The notes under the pieces are model-generated. The model was not told the origin of the DNA. It searched no databases and saw nothing but the letters and a program-made list of their open reading frames with translations. From Candidatus Sulfopaludibacter sp. SbA3 (GTDB lineage Bacteria; Acidobacteriota; Terriglobia; Bryobacterales; Bryobacteraceae): a stretch of DNA of 10,418 nt. Shown here piece after piece: positions 1 to 5,993 of the stretch (positions within the stretch are counted from its first letter, which is position 1; the number at the start of each line of letters is the position of its first letter). The DNA lies in NCBI GenBank assembly GCA_945900935.1, contig CAMDKT010000156.1:1-10418 (forward strand). Reading direction: 5' to 3'. A program made the position numbers and the translations under genes.

Positions 1-182
1 ATATGGGAGTCGGCGACGACGACGATATTGGGTTCGAACTCGCGAATCTGATCGAGCAAGAGGTCCACGTTGGTACCGGCGACCAAGGCGTGTATGCGAT
101 ACGATTCGCGGTTGTGGCGAACGACATCCATCGTACTGGTCCCAATGGAACCCGTAGAGCCTAAAACAGTGAGGGTCGTCAT
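1..182 (-). CDS. dxr: 1-deoxy-D-xylulose 5-phosphate reductoisomerase, N-terminal part (runs off the left edge)
   Basis: DXP reductoisomerase (IspC) converts 1-deoxy-D-xylulose 5-phosphate to 2-C-methyl-D-erythritol 4-phosphate with NADPH, the first committed step of the MEP isoprenoid pathway, in the cytoplasm. Only about 60 codons are inside the window. They read MTTLTVLGSTGSIGTSTMDV and onward, which is the very conserved start of this family. The NADPH-binding loop GSTGSIG lies at residues 8-14, followed by the family-typical DVVRHN and ALVAG segments. The ATG at 182-180 is chosen because it gives the usual N-terminus. The ribosome site is weak (GGTAAGC just upstream). It is the first gene of a leftward transcription unit. 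A structured leader with its own promoter lies upstream, so its expression may be controlled in the leader. The identification is firm despite truncation. Confidence 0.93.
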   Translation of the reverse strand, partial: MTTLTVLGSTGSIGTSTMDVVRHNRESYRIHALVAGTNVDLLLDQIREFEPNIVVVADSH

Positions 183-184
183 GC

Positions 185-202
185 TTACCGTACCCAAATC
201 AT
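185..202 (-). CDS. Possible five-codon leader peptide before dxr
   Basis: On the minus strand an ATG at 202-200 opens a frame of five codons (MIWVR) closed by TAA, only 2 bases before the dxr start. A GGTGGTGGT run lies directly in front of its ATG. If translated, its stop would place ribosomes next to the weak dxr ribosome site, which would fit translational coupling. It is very short and could easily be chance. No repeated regulatory codon (such as a Trp or Ile run) is present. Confidence 0.2.
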   Translation of the reverse strand: MIWVR

Positions 203-237
203 ACCACCACCGCAGTCTCGGTCTGAGTATTTGACTA

Positions 238-342
238 GGTCCCTATCGGTCTAAATAGGGGACCCCGAAGGGCGCCAGGGAGGATGCTTCAGGGGTCTTT
301 ATGAGGTTAGTCTCGCTTTGGTGGGAGTTGCCTCCCTGGCTT
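238..342 (-). promoter_or_regulatory. Structured 5' leader of dxr with mutually exclusive hairpins
   Basis: Read leftward, the RNA would start near 342 and meet four pairing options. (1) A local hairpin GGGAG-GCAA-CUCCC (336-323) with a GNRA-type tetraloop. (2) A perfect 10-base closing stem, GCCAGGGAGG (340-331) with CCUCCCUGGC (283-274), which uses the same bases as hairpin 1. (3) GACCCC-U-GAAG (297-287) with CUUCGGGGUC (270-261), a 10-pair stem with one bulge whose loop contains the 3' arm of stem 2. (4) GGUCCC-C-UAU (264-255) with AUAGGGACC (246-238), which competes with stem 3 for 261-264. Such alternating pairs are typical of attenuators and riboswitches. I do not recognise a known riboswitch class, and there is no U-run after the last hairpin, so control of translation or Rho-dependent ending is as likely as intrinsic termination. 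It could instead be the 3' end or terminator of the upstream gene. Confidence 0.45.
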
Positions 343-349
343 GATTCCA

Positions 350-378
350 ATAGTAATATATGGAATTTGGAATTGCAA
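350..378 (-). promoter_or_regulatory. Candidate sigma-70 promoter for the dxr leader
   Basis: Minus-strand TTGCAA (378-373) and TACTAT (355-350) are separated by exactly 17 bases in an AT-rich patch. Each hexamer matches 4 of 6 consensus bases. The predicted start, about 8 bases downstream, falls at 342-341, directly at the beginning of the first stem arm of the structured leader. That agreement supports both calls. Confidence 0.45.
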
Positions 379-414
379 GAGTTATTATGTGAAAAATGAA
401 AGACGGTGGTGGCG

Positions 415-1320
415 TTAAGCGTCCCGAGCTTTAACCACAACGCCGGTCATTCCTTCTAACACCTTGATAGTAGAGCAGATATCCTCATCGCCGTGGCCGG
501 TTGCGATGGCGGCTTGAAACATTTGGTGGGTTAAAGAAGTTAAAGGAAGGGGCACGCCGACGTCGCGGGCGGACTCGAGCATGAGGCCGATGTCCTTGTG
601 CATCCATTTGACGGAGAAGTTGGTGGTGAAGTCGCGGCGGAAGACGTAGGGAGCTTTGAAGGCGATGAGCCCGCTCTTGGCGGCGGAATTGTCGAGGATG
701 TCGAGCATAAGGATGGGATCGACGCCGGCTTTTGTAGAGATGACGAGGCCCTCGTTGAAGGCTTGTAAAAGGTTGGAAAGAATGAGGTTCTGGGTCAGTT
801 TGGCGTGCATGCCGAGGCCGGGACCGCCGCAGTAGTAGAGCCGTTTGCCCATGGGATCGAGAAGCGGTTTCACTTTCTCGAAGACTTCCTGGGACCCGCC
901 GATCATGAAGGTGAGGTTGCCGCTTTCGGCGCCGGGCTTGGAGCCGGTGCAGGGAGCGTCGAGGTAATCGACGCCTTTAGCGGCGCATCGGGCGGAAGCG
1001 GACTTGGAAAATGCACAGGCGACGGTGGAGGCGTCAACGATGACGGTTCCTGGCTTGGCGGTTTCCATGAGGCCATCGGGGCCGAAGACGGCGTTTTCGG
1101 ACATAGCCGTATCGCCGACGATGAGGAAGATGACGTCGGATGCGGCGGCGACGTCCTTCGGGGAGGCGCAGGCCGTGGCCAAATCGGGGAACTTCGAGGC
1201 AAGTTCCTCGGCCTTGGCCGCAGTGTGGCTCCAGAGGGCCACGCGGTGGCCGGCAGACAACAAATTGCGGGCCATGGGGTAACCCATGATGCCCAAACCT
1301 AAAAATCCAAGATTCGCCAT
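415..1320 (-). CDS. NAD(P)-dependent beta-hydroxyacid dehydrogenase (3-hydroxyisobutyrate dehydrogenase / GLYR family)
   Basis: A 301-residue cytosolic oxidoreductase of the family that holds 3-hydroxyisobutyrate dehydrogenase, tartronate semialdehyde reductase and the GLYR glyoxylate/succinate-semialdehyde reductases. The N-terminal Rossmann nucleotide loop is GLGIMG (8-13). The substrate loop is DAPCTGS (121-127) followed by GNLTFMIGG. The likely catalytic lysine is K174 in HAKLTQN, with N178 after it. The C-terminal helix KDIGL (242-246) completes the family pattern, and the length is normal. The ATG at 1320 is chosen because it begins directly at the Rossmann strand with GGAG just before it. 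A TTG 15 codons upstream would add an unconserved tail without a ribosome site. A TATAAA box at 1338-1333 lies just ahead, so an own promoter is possible. The exact substrate cannot be read from sequence; the DAPCTGSKPGAESG stretch leans toward the GLYR branch. Confidence 0.88.
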   Translation of the reverse strand: MANLGFLGLGIMGYPMARNLLSAGHRVALWSHTAAKAEELASKFPDLATACASPKDVAAASDVIFLIVGDTAMSENAVFGPDGLMETAKPGTVIVDASTVACAFSKSASARCAAKGVDYLDAPCTGSKPGAESGNLTFMIGGSQEVFEKVKPLLDPMGKRLYYCGGPGLGMHAKLTQNLILSNLLQAFNEGLVISTKAGVDPILMLDILDNSAAKSGLIAFKAPYVFRRDFTTNFSVKWMHKDIGLMLESARDVGVPLPLTSLTHQMFQAAIATGHGDEDICSTIKVLEGMTGVVVKARDA

Positions 1321-1384
1321 GACTCCGTTAAGTTTATAACGCCTAACCGAAATCCGCCAGTCCAAGGCTGCCGCAGGGCTATCC

Positions 1385-1612
1385 CTAACTGTGAACAGGG
1401 ATTTTTGCGAGCAGTTTAAGCACGAGGAGATCGGATGACTGGTAGGTAGTGGTGGCGATGTTGTTGATTTCTTCTTCGCTTTGCGCGATGTGGATTCGGA
1501 TGAGTTCGCGGAACCGGTCGATGGTGATCCCCAGCGTTTTGGCAGCCTCAGTTTCGGAATAGAAACATCTCGATTTAAGCGTGGAGAGGGTGGTGGTGAA
1601 CATAGTTTTCAT
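1385..1612 (-). CDS. Small helix-turn-helix-like hypothetical protein (75 aa)
   Basis: An unrecognised 75-residue protein. Residues 18-42 (YSETEAAKTLGITIDRFREL and on) read like the DNA-reading helix pair of MerR/excisionase-type winged domains: a short acidic start, EAAKTLGI as the first helix, then DRFRELI as the second. The C-terminal part ends with TYQSSDLLVLKLLAKI, resembling the closing helix of such domains. It carries no enzyme motif, signal peptide or membrane segment. It lies 64 bases upstream of the dehydrogenase gene on the same strand and has a good promoter in front, so the two may be co-transcribed, and it could be a local regulator or adaptor. AGGA lies 12 bases before the ATG, a rather long spacing; an internal ATG at codon 4 is an alternative. 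A regulatory role is an inference. Confidence 0.6.
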   Translation of the reverse strand: MKTMFTTTLSTLKSRCFYSETEAAKTLGITIDRFRELIRIHIAQSEEEINNIATTTYQSSDLLVLKLLAKIPVHS

Positions 1613-1635
1613 TCAATGCGGGGATCCTACTAGCG

Positions 1636-1664
1636 ATTCTAGGGAATTGCGTGTCCGCTCCCAA
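1636..1664 (-). promoter_or_regulatory. Candidate sigma-70 promoter for the small protein and dehydrogenase
   Basis: Minus-strand TTGGGA (1664-1659) and TAGAAT (1641-1636) are separated by exactly 17 bases. The -10 box matches 5 of 6 consensus bases and the -35 box 4 of 6. Transcription would begin near 1629, giving a leader of roughly 17 bases before the ATG at 1612. Confidence 0.5.
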
Positions 1665-1681
1665 TTGGGTTGAATCCTTAG

Positions 1682-1710
1682 TTGACACCACACAATGTAC
1701 TGACATGTTG
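1682..1710 (+). promoter_or_regulatory. Weak candidate promoter for the rightward three-gene run
   Basis: A perfect -35 hexamer TTGACA lies at 1682-1687 in the divergent intergenic region, but the base run 17 downstream (ATGTTG) is a poor -10 box. It is listed because it is the only consensus -35 element pointing at the long operon. A protein-activated promoter would be consistent with the poor -10 and the repeat cluster downstream. Confidence 0.2.
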
Positions 1711-1741
1711 AGGGCAATGCTTAATGCGTCGATGTATTGGT

Positions 1742-1771
1742 CCTTAGGGGGAAAAGACCTTAGGCCTTAGG
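1742..1771 (+). repeat. Cluster of CCTTAGG heptamers upstream of the reductase gene
   Basis: CCTTAGG occurs at 1742-1748, 1758-1764 and 1765-1771, the last two in direct tandem. A fourth partial copy (CCTTAG) at 1676-1681 abuts the TTGACA hexamer. All are in the same orientation. Clustered short direct repeats between a promoter and a start codon suggest an operator, but no regulator is identified. Confidence 0.35.
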
Positions 1772-1812
1772 GCACAGAAGAGGGGGGGGCGCTATTGATA
1801 CCATTACTGAGC

Positions 1813-2817
1813 ATGGTCAACCACAAATGGATCCTCGTTGCGCGGCCGGAAGGGCTGCCGAAACTTTCCGATTTTGCCTGGCGGGAGGAGCCGATTCCGG
1901 CGCTTGCGCAAGGGCAACTTCTGGTTCGCAGCGTTATGCTGTCGCTGGACCCGGCGATGCGGGGGTGGATGGCGCGGGACACGTATGTGCCGGCGGTCGA
2001 ATTGGGAACGGTGATGCGGGGCGGGGCGATTGGGGTGGTGGAAGCGTCGAATCACTCCGATTTCGCCGTTGGCGACCAGGTCCAGGGACTGCTGGGTTGG
2101 CAGGAGTATTTCCTGAGCGATGGGAAGGGACTGGCAAAGCTCCCCGCGCTGCCGGTTCCGTTGGGAGCGCGCTTCGGGCTGCTGGGCCATATTGGGTTTA
2201 CGGCCTATTTTGGCCTCTTGGAGTTGGGGCAGCCGAAGGCCGGGGAGACGCTCGTCGTGTCGGCCGCGGCCGGGGCGGTGGGTTCACTCGTCGGTCAGAT
2301 CGGCAAGATTAAGGGCTGCCGCGTGGTGGGCATTGCGGGCAGTGACGCGAAGTGCGACTGGCTGACGAAGGAACTGGGCTTTGACGCGGCGATCAATTAC
2401 CGGACGGAAAATTTGCATAAGGCGCTGAAAACGAATTGCCCGAAGGGCGTGGATATCTATTTCGAGAATGTCGGCGGGAAGACGCTGGAGACGGTTTTGA
2501 ATCACATGAACGACTTCAGCCGCATTCCGGTGTGCGGAATGATATCGGGCTATAACCAGACGGAACCGGAGCCGGGGCCGGGGAATTTGTTCCAGATTAT
2601 TGTGCATCGAATCAAGATGCAGGGATTCATCGTTACGGACTTTCTATCGAGGTCCGCGGAGGCGAGGCAGGAACTGGTGGCGTGGCACGCGGCGGGGCAG
2701 TTGCAGTACCGGTTGGACGTCACGGAGGGGTTGGCGAATGCCCCCGCGGCGTTTCTGAAATTATTTGACGGATCGAATCTGGGAAAAGTAGTGGTTCAAG
2801 TCAGCGCTGAAAATTGA
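1813..2817 (+). CDS. NADP-dependent medium-chain reductase (CurA / leukotriene B4 12-hydroxydehydrogenase-like)
   Basis: A 334-residue cytosolic enzyme of the zinc-free branch of the medium-chain dehydrogenase/reductase superfamily, which reduces C=C bonds conjugated to a carbonyl using NADPH. Family marks in order: WILVARPEG near the N-terminus, LSLDPAMRGWM (44-54), GHIGFTAYFGL (125-135), the nucleotide loop AAAGAVGSLVGQ (151-162), FENVGG (218-222 region), GFIVTDF (271-277) and the closing NLGKVVVQV. No structural zinc cysteines are present, as expected. Start choice: ATG at 1813 gives the usual family N-terminus. An in-frame TTG at 1795 sits about 11 bases after a GAGG/poly-G purine run and is a real alternative. 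It lies 13 bases before the secreted cytochrome-like gene, so the two are probably co-transcribed. The substrate is unknown; calling it curcumin reductase specifically would be overreach. Confidence 0.9.
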   Translation: MVNHKWILVARPEGLPKLSDFAWREEPIPALAQGQLLVRSVMLSLDPAMRGWMARDTYVPAVELGTVMRGGAIGVVEASNHSDFAVGDQVQGLLGWQEYFLSDGKGLAKLPALPVPLGARFGLLGHIGFTAYFGLLELGQPKAGETLVVSAAAGAVGSLVGQIGKIKGCRVVGIAGSDAKCDWLTKELGFDAAINYRTENLHKALKTNCPKGVDIYFENVGGKTLETVLNHMNDFSRIPVCGMISGYNQTEPEPGPGNLFQIIVHRIKMQGFIVTDFLSRSAEARQELVAWHAAGQLQYRLDVTEGLANAPAAFLKLFDGSNLGKVVVQVSAEN

Positions 2818-2830
2818 TAAGATCGGGCAC

Positions 2831-5800
2831 ATGGCGTTGTATGTAGTCCTGTTCATGATTGCTGTGCTGCCGTTGGCGGCGCAGGAAGATGGCCCTGCGT
2901 TCTTCGAGAAAAGCGTTCGGCCATTGCTGGCGGCGCAGTGCCTGGGATGCCATTCGGCGACGAGCCAGCCGATAATGGGCGGGTTGCGGTTGGATTCGCG
3001 GGATCTCGCGTTAAAGGGCGGCGGGCGAGGGCCGGCGATTGTGCCTGGGAAGCCTGCGGAGAGTTTGCTGCTGCAGGCGTTGCGGCATACGGCGGGAGCG
3101 TTGAAAATGCCGCCGGGGCCGAAGATGAAGGAAGCCGATCTGGCGGTGTTAACGCAATGGGTACAGATGGGGGCACCCTGGGGGAATACGGTCTCGGCGG
3201 CTTCGGCGGGGTCGAAATATTGGGCGTTTGTCTCGCCGCTGGCTTCAGCGCCGCCATCGGTTCGCGATAAAGCCTGGGTTCGCTCGCCGATCGACGCATT
3301 TATCCTGGCGGCACTGGAGGCGAAGGGGATTACCACCGCGAAAGCAGCGGACAAAAGGACGCTGATTCGGCGAGCCTCGTATGATTTGACGGGCTTGCCG
3401 CCAACGGTGGCGGAAGTCCAGGAATTTTTGGCGGATTCCTCCGAAGGCGCGTTTGCCAAGGTGGTCGACCGGCTGTTGGCATCGCCCCGTTACGGAGAGC
3501 GGTGGGCACGCCATTGGCTGGATGTGGCGCGATACGCCGATTCCAATGGCTTGGACGAGAATCTGGTTTATAAGAACGCGTTTCGCTACCGGGACTATGT
3601 GATCGCGGCATTCAACAAAGACAAGCCGTTCAACCAGTTTTTAACGGAGCAGTTGGCGGGGGATTTGTTGCCGGCGGCGGATTTGCCAACTTCTGTAGAA
3701 CGCTGGACCGCGACCGGATTCTTGACTCTGGGCGCGAAGATGCTGGCCGAAGACGATCCGGTAAAGATGGAAATGGACATTGTGGACGAACAAGTGGATA
3801 CGACGGCGCGGGCATTTATGGGGCTGACCGTCGGCTGCGCGCGGTGCCACGACCATAAGTTCGATCCCATTTCGCACGCCGATTATTACTCGATGGCGGG
3901 AATTTTTAAGAGTTCCAAGACCATGGAGAATTTCAAGGTTGTCGCGAAGTGGCATGAGTACGTGTTGGCGCCCAAGGAAGACCGGGACCGGCTGGCGGCG
4001 CATGAGGCGCTGGTGGAGGCGAAGCGGAAGGAAATCGGGAAGATTGTCCGTTCCGAAAACGATTTGTTGGTTAGCGTGGCGACGAAGCGTGTAGGGGCGT
4101 ATTTGCTGGCGTCGGCGCGCGTGAAGCACGACGAGGAGATGCGCTTGGCGCCCGTGGAATCGGCCCCTGGAGTGATCGAGCGCAAGGCGGGGAGTTTTGA
4201 CGCGGGGAATGTGCCGCGAGTGTTGGAGAAGAAGAAAACGAACGCGCCGAAGGATGGGGCGGGGCCGTATTTTGCGGAGTATCGCGTGGACGTGGCGGCG
4301 GCGGGAGATTATCAGATCGATATTTTTGATGAGGAAAAGGGCGCGGGGACGGCGGACGTTTGGGTGAACAGCGTGTGGGTGAAACGAGGCGCGGATCCGG
4401 TGCAGAACCGGGCGGCGTCTCCCGAGGCCGGAGGGTGGTCGGTGGTTGTGGTGGCTCCGTTCAAGCAGGGCGTGAATGTTCTGCGGCTGGAACATGCTTC
4501 GCGATTTCCCTATTTTGAGAAGCTGCTGTTCGCAAATAATACCGTGGCGAAAGTGCCGCGGACAGTGGTGCAGATTGCCGCCGCGTTTGGCGTGAATCCG
4601 GGGTTTCTGGAACAGATGGGGGATTATTTGAAGCGCTCCGACGGGGCGGTGGCGTCGCCGTTGTATGCGTGGGAAGTTTATGGATCGCCGCTAACGGCGT
4701 GGGCGTCGCCGGCGGCTCCGTTGTTTGCGGGGTTTCCGGCTTCAAGTCCGGAGGCGTTGGCTGCCAAGTATGAGGAGTTGTTTTTGGCTTCGCAGGAAAA
4801 GGATCTTACGGATCCGGGGCTGAAGGCGCTGGCTGCGTTATTGAAAGAGAAGTTTGGACCATTCCGCGCGCCGGGTGACGCGCGACGCTACTACACGGCT
4901 GGGGTTAGGGCGCAGTTGACCGCTTTAGACAAAGAGTTTAAGGATATGGAAGCGGCCACGCCTGAATTTCCGAAAGCAATGGGCGTAAGTGAGGGCAGTA
5001 AGATCGAGGACCTGGCCATCCATTTGCGCGGGAGCCATTGGACGCTGGGCGCTAAGACGCCGCGGCAGTTCCTGAAAGTCATTGCCGGAGATCAGCAGAC
5101 GCCGATTCCTTCTGATCGCAGCGGACGGCTGGAATTGGCCCAATGGATGACGCAGAAAGACCATCCATTGACTTCACGGGTAATTGTGAACCGGCTGTGG
5201 CGTTGGCATTTTGGGCGGGGAATTGTCCCGACCGTGGATAACTTCGGGCGATTAGGCGAGGCACCGTTGAATCAGCCGCTGCTGGATTGGCTGGCTGTGC
5301 GGTTTGTCGAGCAGGGATGGTCGATGAAGGCGATGCACCGGACTCTGATGCTATCGAGTACTTATCAGATGTCGAGCGAGTTTGACGCTCGGAGTTCGGA
5401 GACGGATCCGGATAACTCCCTCCTGTGGCGGATGAACCGGCGGCGGTTGGAAGCGGAATCAATCCGCGACGGTATTATGTCGGTTTCGGGCGGATTGAAT
5501 TTACAGAGCACGGGCGGATCGATCCTTTCTTACAAAGACCGGCAGTATGTGGCCAACACGGAGAAGGGAGGGCGCGTGGACTATGAGCGCAACATTCGCG
5601 CGGTGTATATCCCGGTGGTGCGGAGTTCCATGTATGACGTGTTCACCGCGTTCGATCTGCCGGACCCGACAATGCTGAATGGCGACCGGGACGCGACGGT
5701 AGTGGCACCCCAGGCGCTGTTCATGATGAACGGCGCGGTGATGCTGCGGCACAGTAAACAGATGGCCGAAGGGTTGCTGGCAAAGACTGATTTGGACGAT

Positions 5801-5983
5801 CCGGGGCGCGTGCGGGACGCCTACGAACGCGCATTATCGCGGCCGGCGACGGGCCGGGAAGTGGATCAGGCGCTGACCTATGTGGCGCGTATGCAGGAAG
5901 CCTGGAAGGGCAGCCGCGCGAGCGCGTGGCAGAGCTTCTGTAAGTCGCTTTTGGCGTCGAACGAATTCATTTATATCAATTGA
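2831..5983 (+). CDS. Secreted PSCyt1-DUF1549-DUF1553 protein
   Basis: A 1050-residue exported protein of the planctomycete/acidobacterial type. Residues 1-17 form a Sec signal peptide (hydrophobic core, then LAA before QED). The PSCyt1 cytochrome-like domain spans about 20-120, with heme motif CLGCH (37-41) and a candidate distal methionine M93 in KMPPG. DUF1549 (PSCyt2) covers about 145-365. It includes DLTGLPPT, RYGERWARHWLDVARYADS and a second CxxCH, CARCH (336-340), in the conserved setting before DHKFDPI. A beta-rich insert of about 445-570 (AEYRVDVAAAGDYQIDIFD) resembles a galactose-binding-like sandwich. DUF1553 covers about 755-1030, with the typical HPLTSRVIVNRLWRWHFGRG and the closing SLLASNEFIYIN. 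The biochemical function of the family is not established; redox-assisted polysaccharide or sugar use is a common guess. It starts 13 bases after the reductase and ends 10 bases before its DUF1501 partner. Confidence 0.92.
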   Translation: MALYVVLFMIAVLPLAAQEDGPAFFEKSVRPLLAAQCLGCHSATSQPIMGGLRLDSRDLALKGGGRGPAIVPGKPAESLLLQALRHTAGALKMPPGPKMKEADLAVLTQWVQMGAPWGNTVSAASAGSKYWAFVSPLASAPPSVRDKAWVRSPIDAFILAALEAKGITTAKAADKRTLIRRASYDLTGLPPTVAEVQEFLADSSEGAFAKVVDRLLASPRYGERWARHWLDVARYADSNGLDENLVYKNAFRYRDYVIAAFNKDKPFNQFLTEQLAGDLLPAADLPTSVERWTATGFLTLGAKMLAEDDPVKMEMDIVDEQVDTTARAFMGLTVGCARCHDHKFDPISHADYYSMAGIFKSSKTMENFKVVAKWHEYVLAPKEDRDRLAAHEALVEAKRKEIGKIVRSENDLLVSVATKRVGAYLLASARVKHDEEMRLAPVESAPGVIERKAGSFDAGNVPRVLEKKKTNAPKDGAGPYFAEYRVDVAAAGDYQIDIFDEEKGAGTADVWVNSVWVKRGADPVQNRAASPEAGGWSVVVVAPFKQGVNVLRLEHASRFPYFEKLLFANNTVAKVPRTVVQIAAAFGVNPGFLEQMGDYLKRSDGAVASPLYAWEVYGSPLTAWASPAAPLFAGFPASSPEALAAKYEELFLASQEKDLTDPGLKALAALLKEKFGPFRAPGDARRYYTAGVRAQLTALDKEFKDMEAATPEFPKAMGVSEGSKIEDLAIHLRGSHWTLGAKTPRQFLKVIAGDQQTPIPSDRSGRLELAQWMTQKDHPLTSRVIVNRLWRWHFGRGIVPTVDNFGRLGEAPLNQPLLDWLAVRFVEQGWSMKAMHRTLMLSSTYQMSSEFDARSSETDPDNSLLWRMNRRRLEAESIRDGIMSVSGGLNLQSTGGSILSYKDRQYVANTEKGGRVDYERNIRAVYIPVVRSSMYDVFTAFDLPDPTMLNGDRDATVVAPQALFMMNGAVMLRHSKQMAEGLLAKTDLDDPGRVRDAYERALSRPATGREVDQALTYVARMQEAWKGSRASAWQSFCKSLLASNEFIYIN

Positions 5984-5993
5984 GGCAAACAGC

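Noticed and set aside
238..264. A simple intrinsic terminator for the dehydrogenase or for leftward transcription.
   Set aside because: The hairpin is strong, but no T-run follows on the minus strand, and it competes with a neighbouring hairpin as in a regulatory leader.
243..440. A 65-codon minus-strand open frame across the gap between the dehydrogenase and dxr.
   Set aside because: It begins inside the dehydrogenase gene, has no protein-like composition or ribosome site, and covers the promoter and hairpins that better explain this stretch.
805..1302. A 165-codon plus-strand frame opposite the dehydrogenase.
   Set aside because: It is Gly/Glu/Asp-rich antisense of a well-conserved enzyme and arises from the G-rich strand bias.
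1321..1365. A TTG start that would add 15 residues to the dehydrogenase.
   Set aside because: There is no ribosome site, and the family N-terminus begins right at the later ATG.
3641..4495. A 284-codon minus-strand frame inside the large secreted protein gene.
   Set aside because: It is His/Arg-rich shadow translation; the plus frame holds DUF1549 with CARCH.
5880..5993. An upstream extension of the DUF1501 frame.
   Set aside because: It overlaps the end of the DUF1553 domain, reads as Arg-rich noise and would bury the Tat signal; the ATG at 5994 has TGAGG in front.
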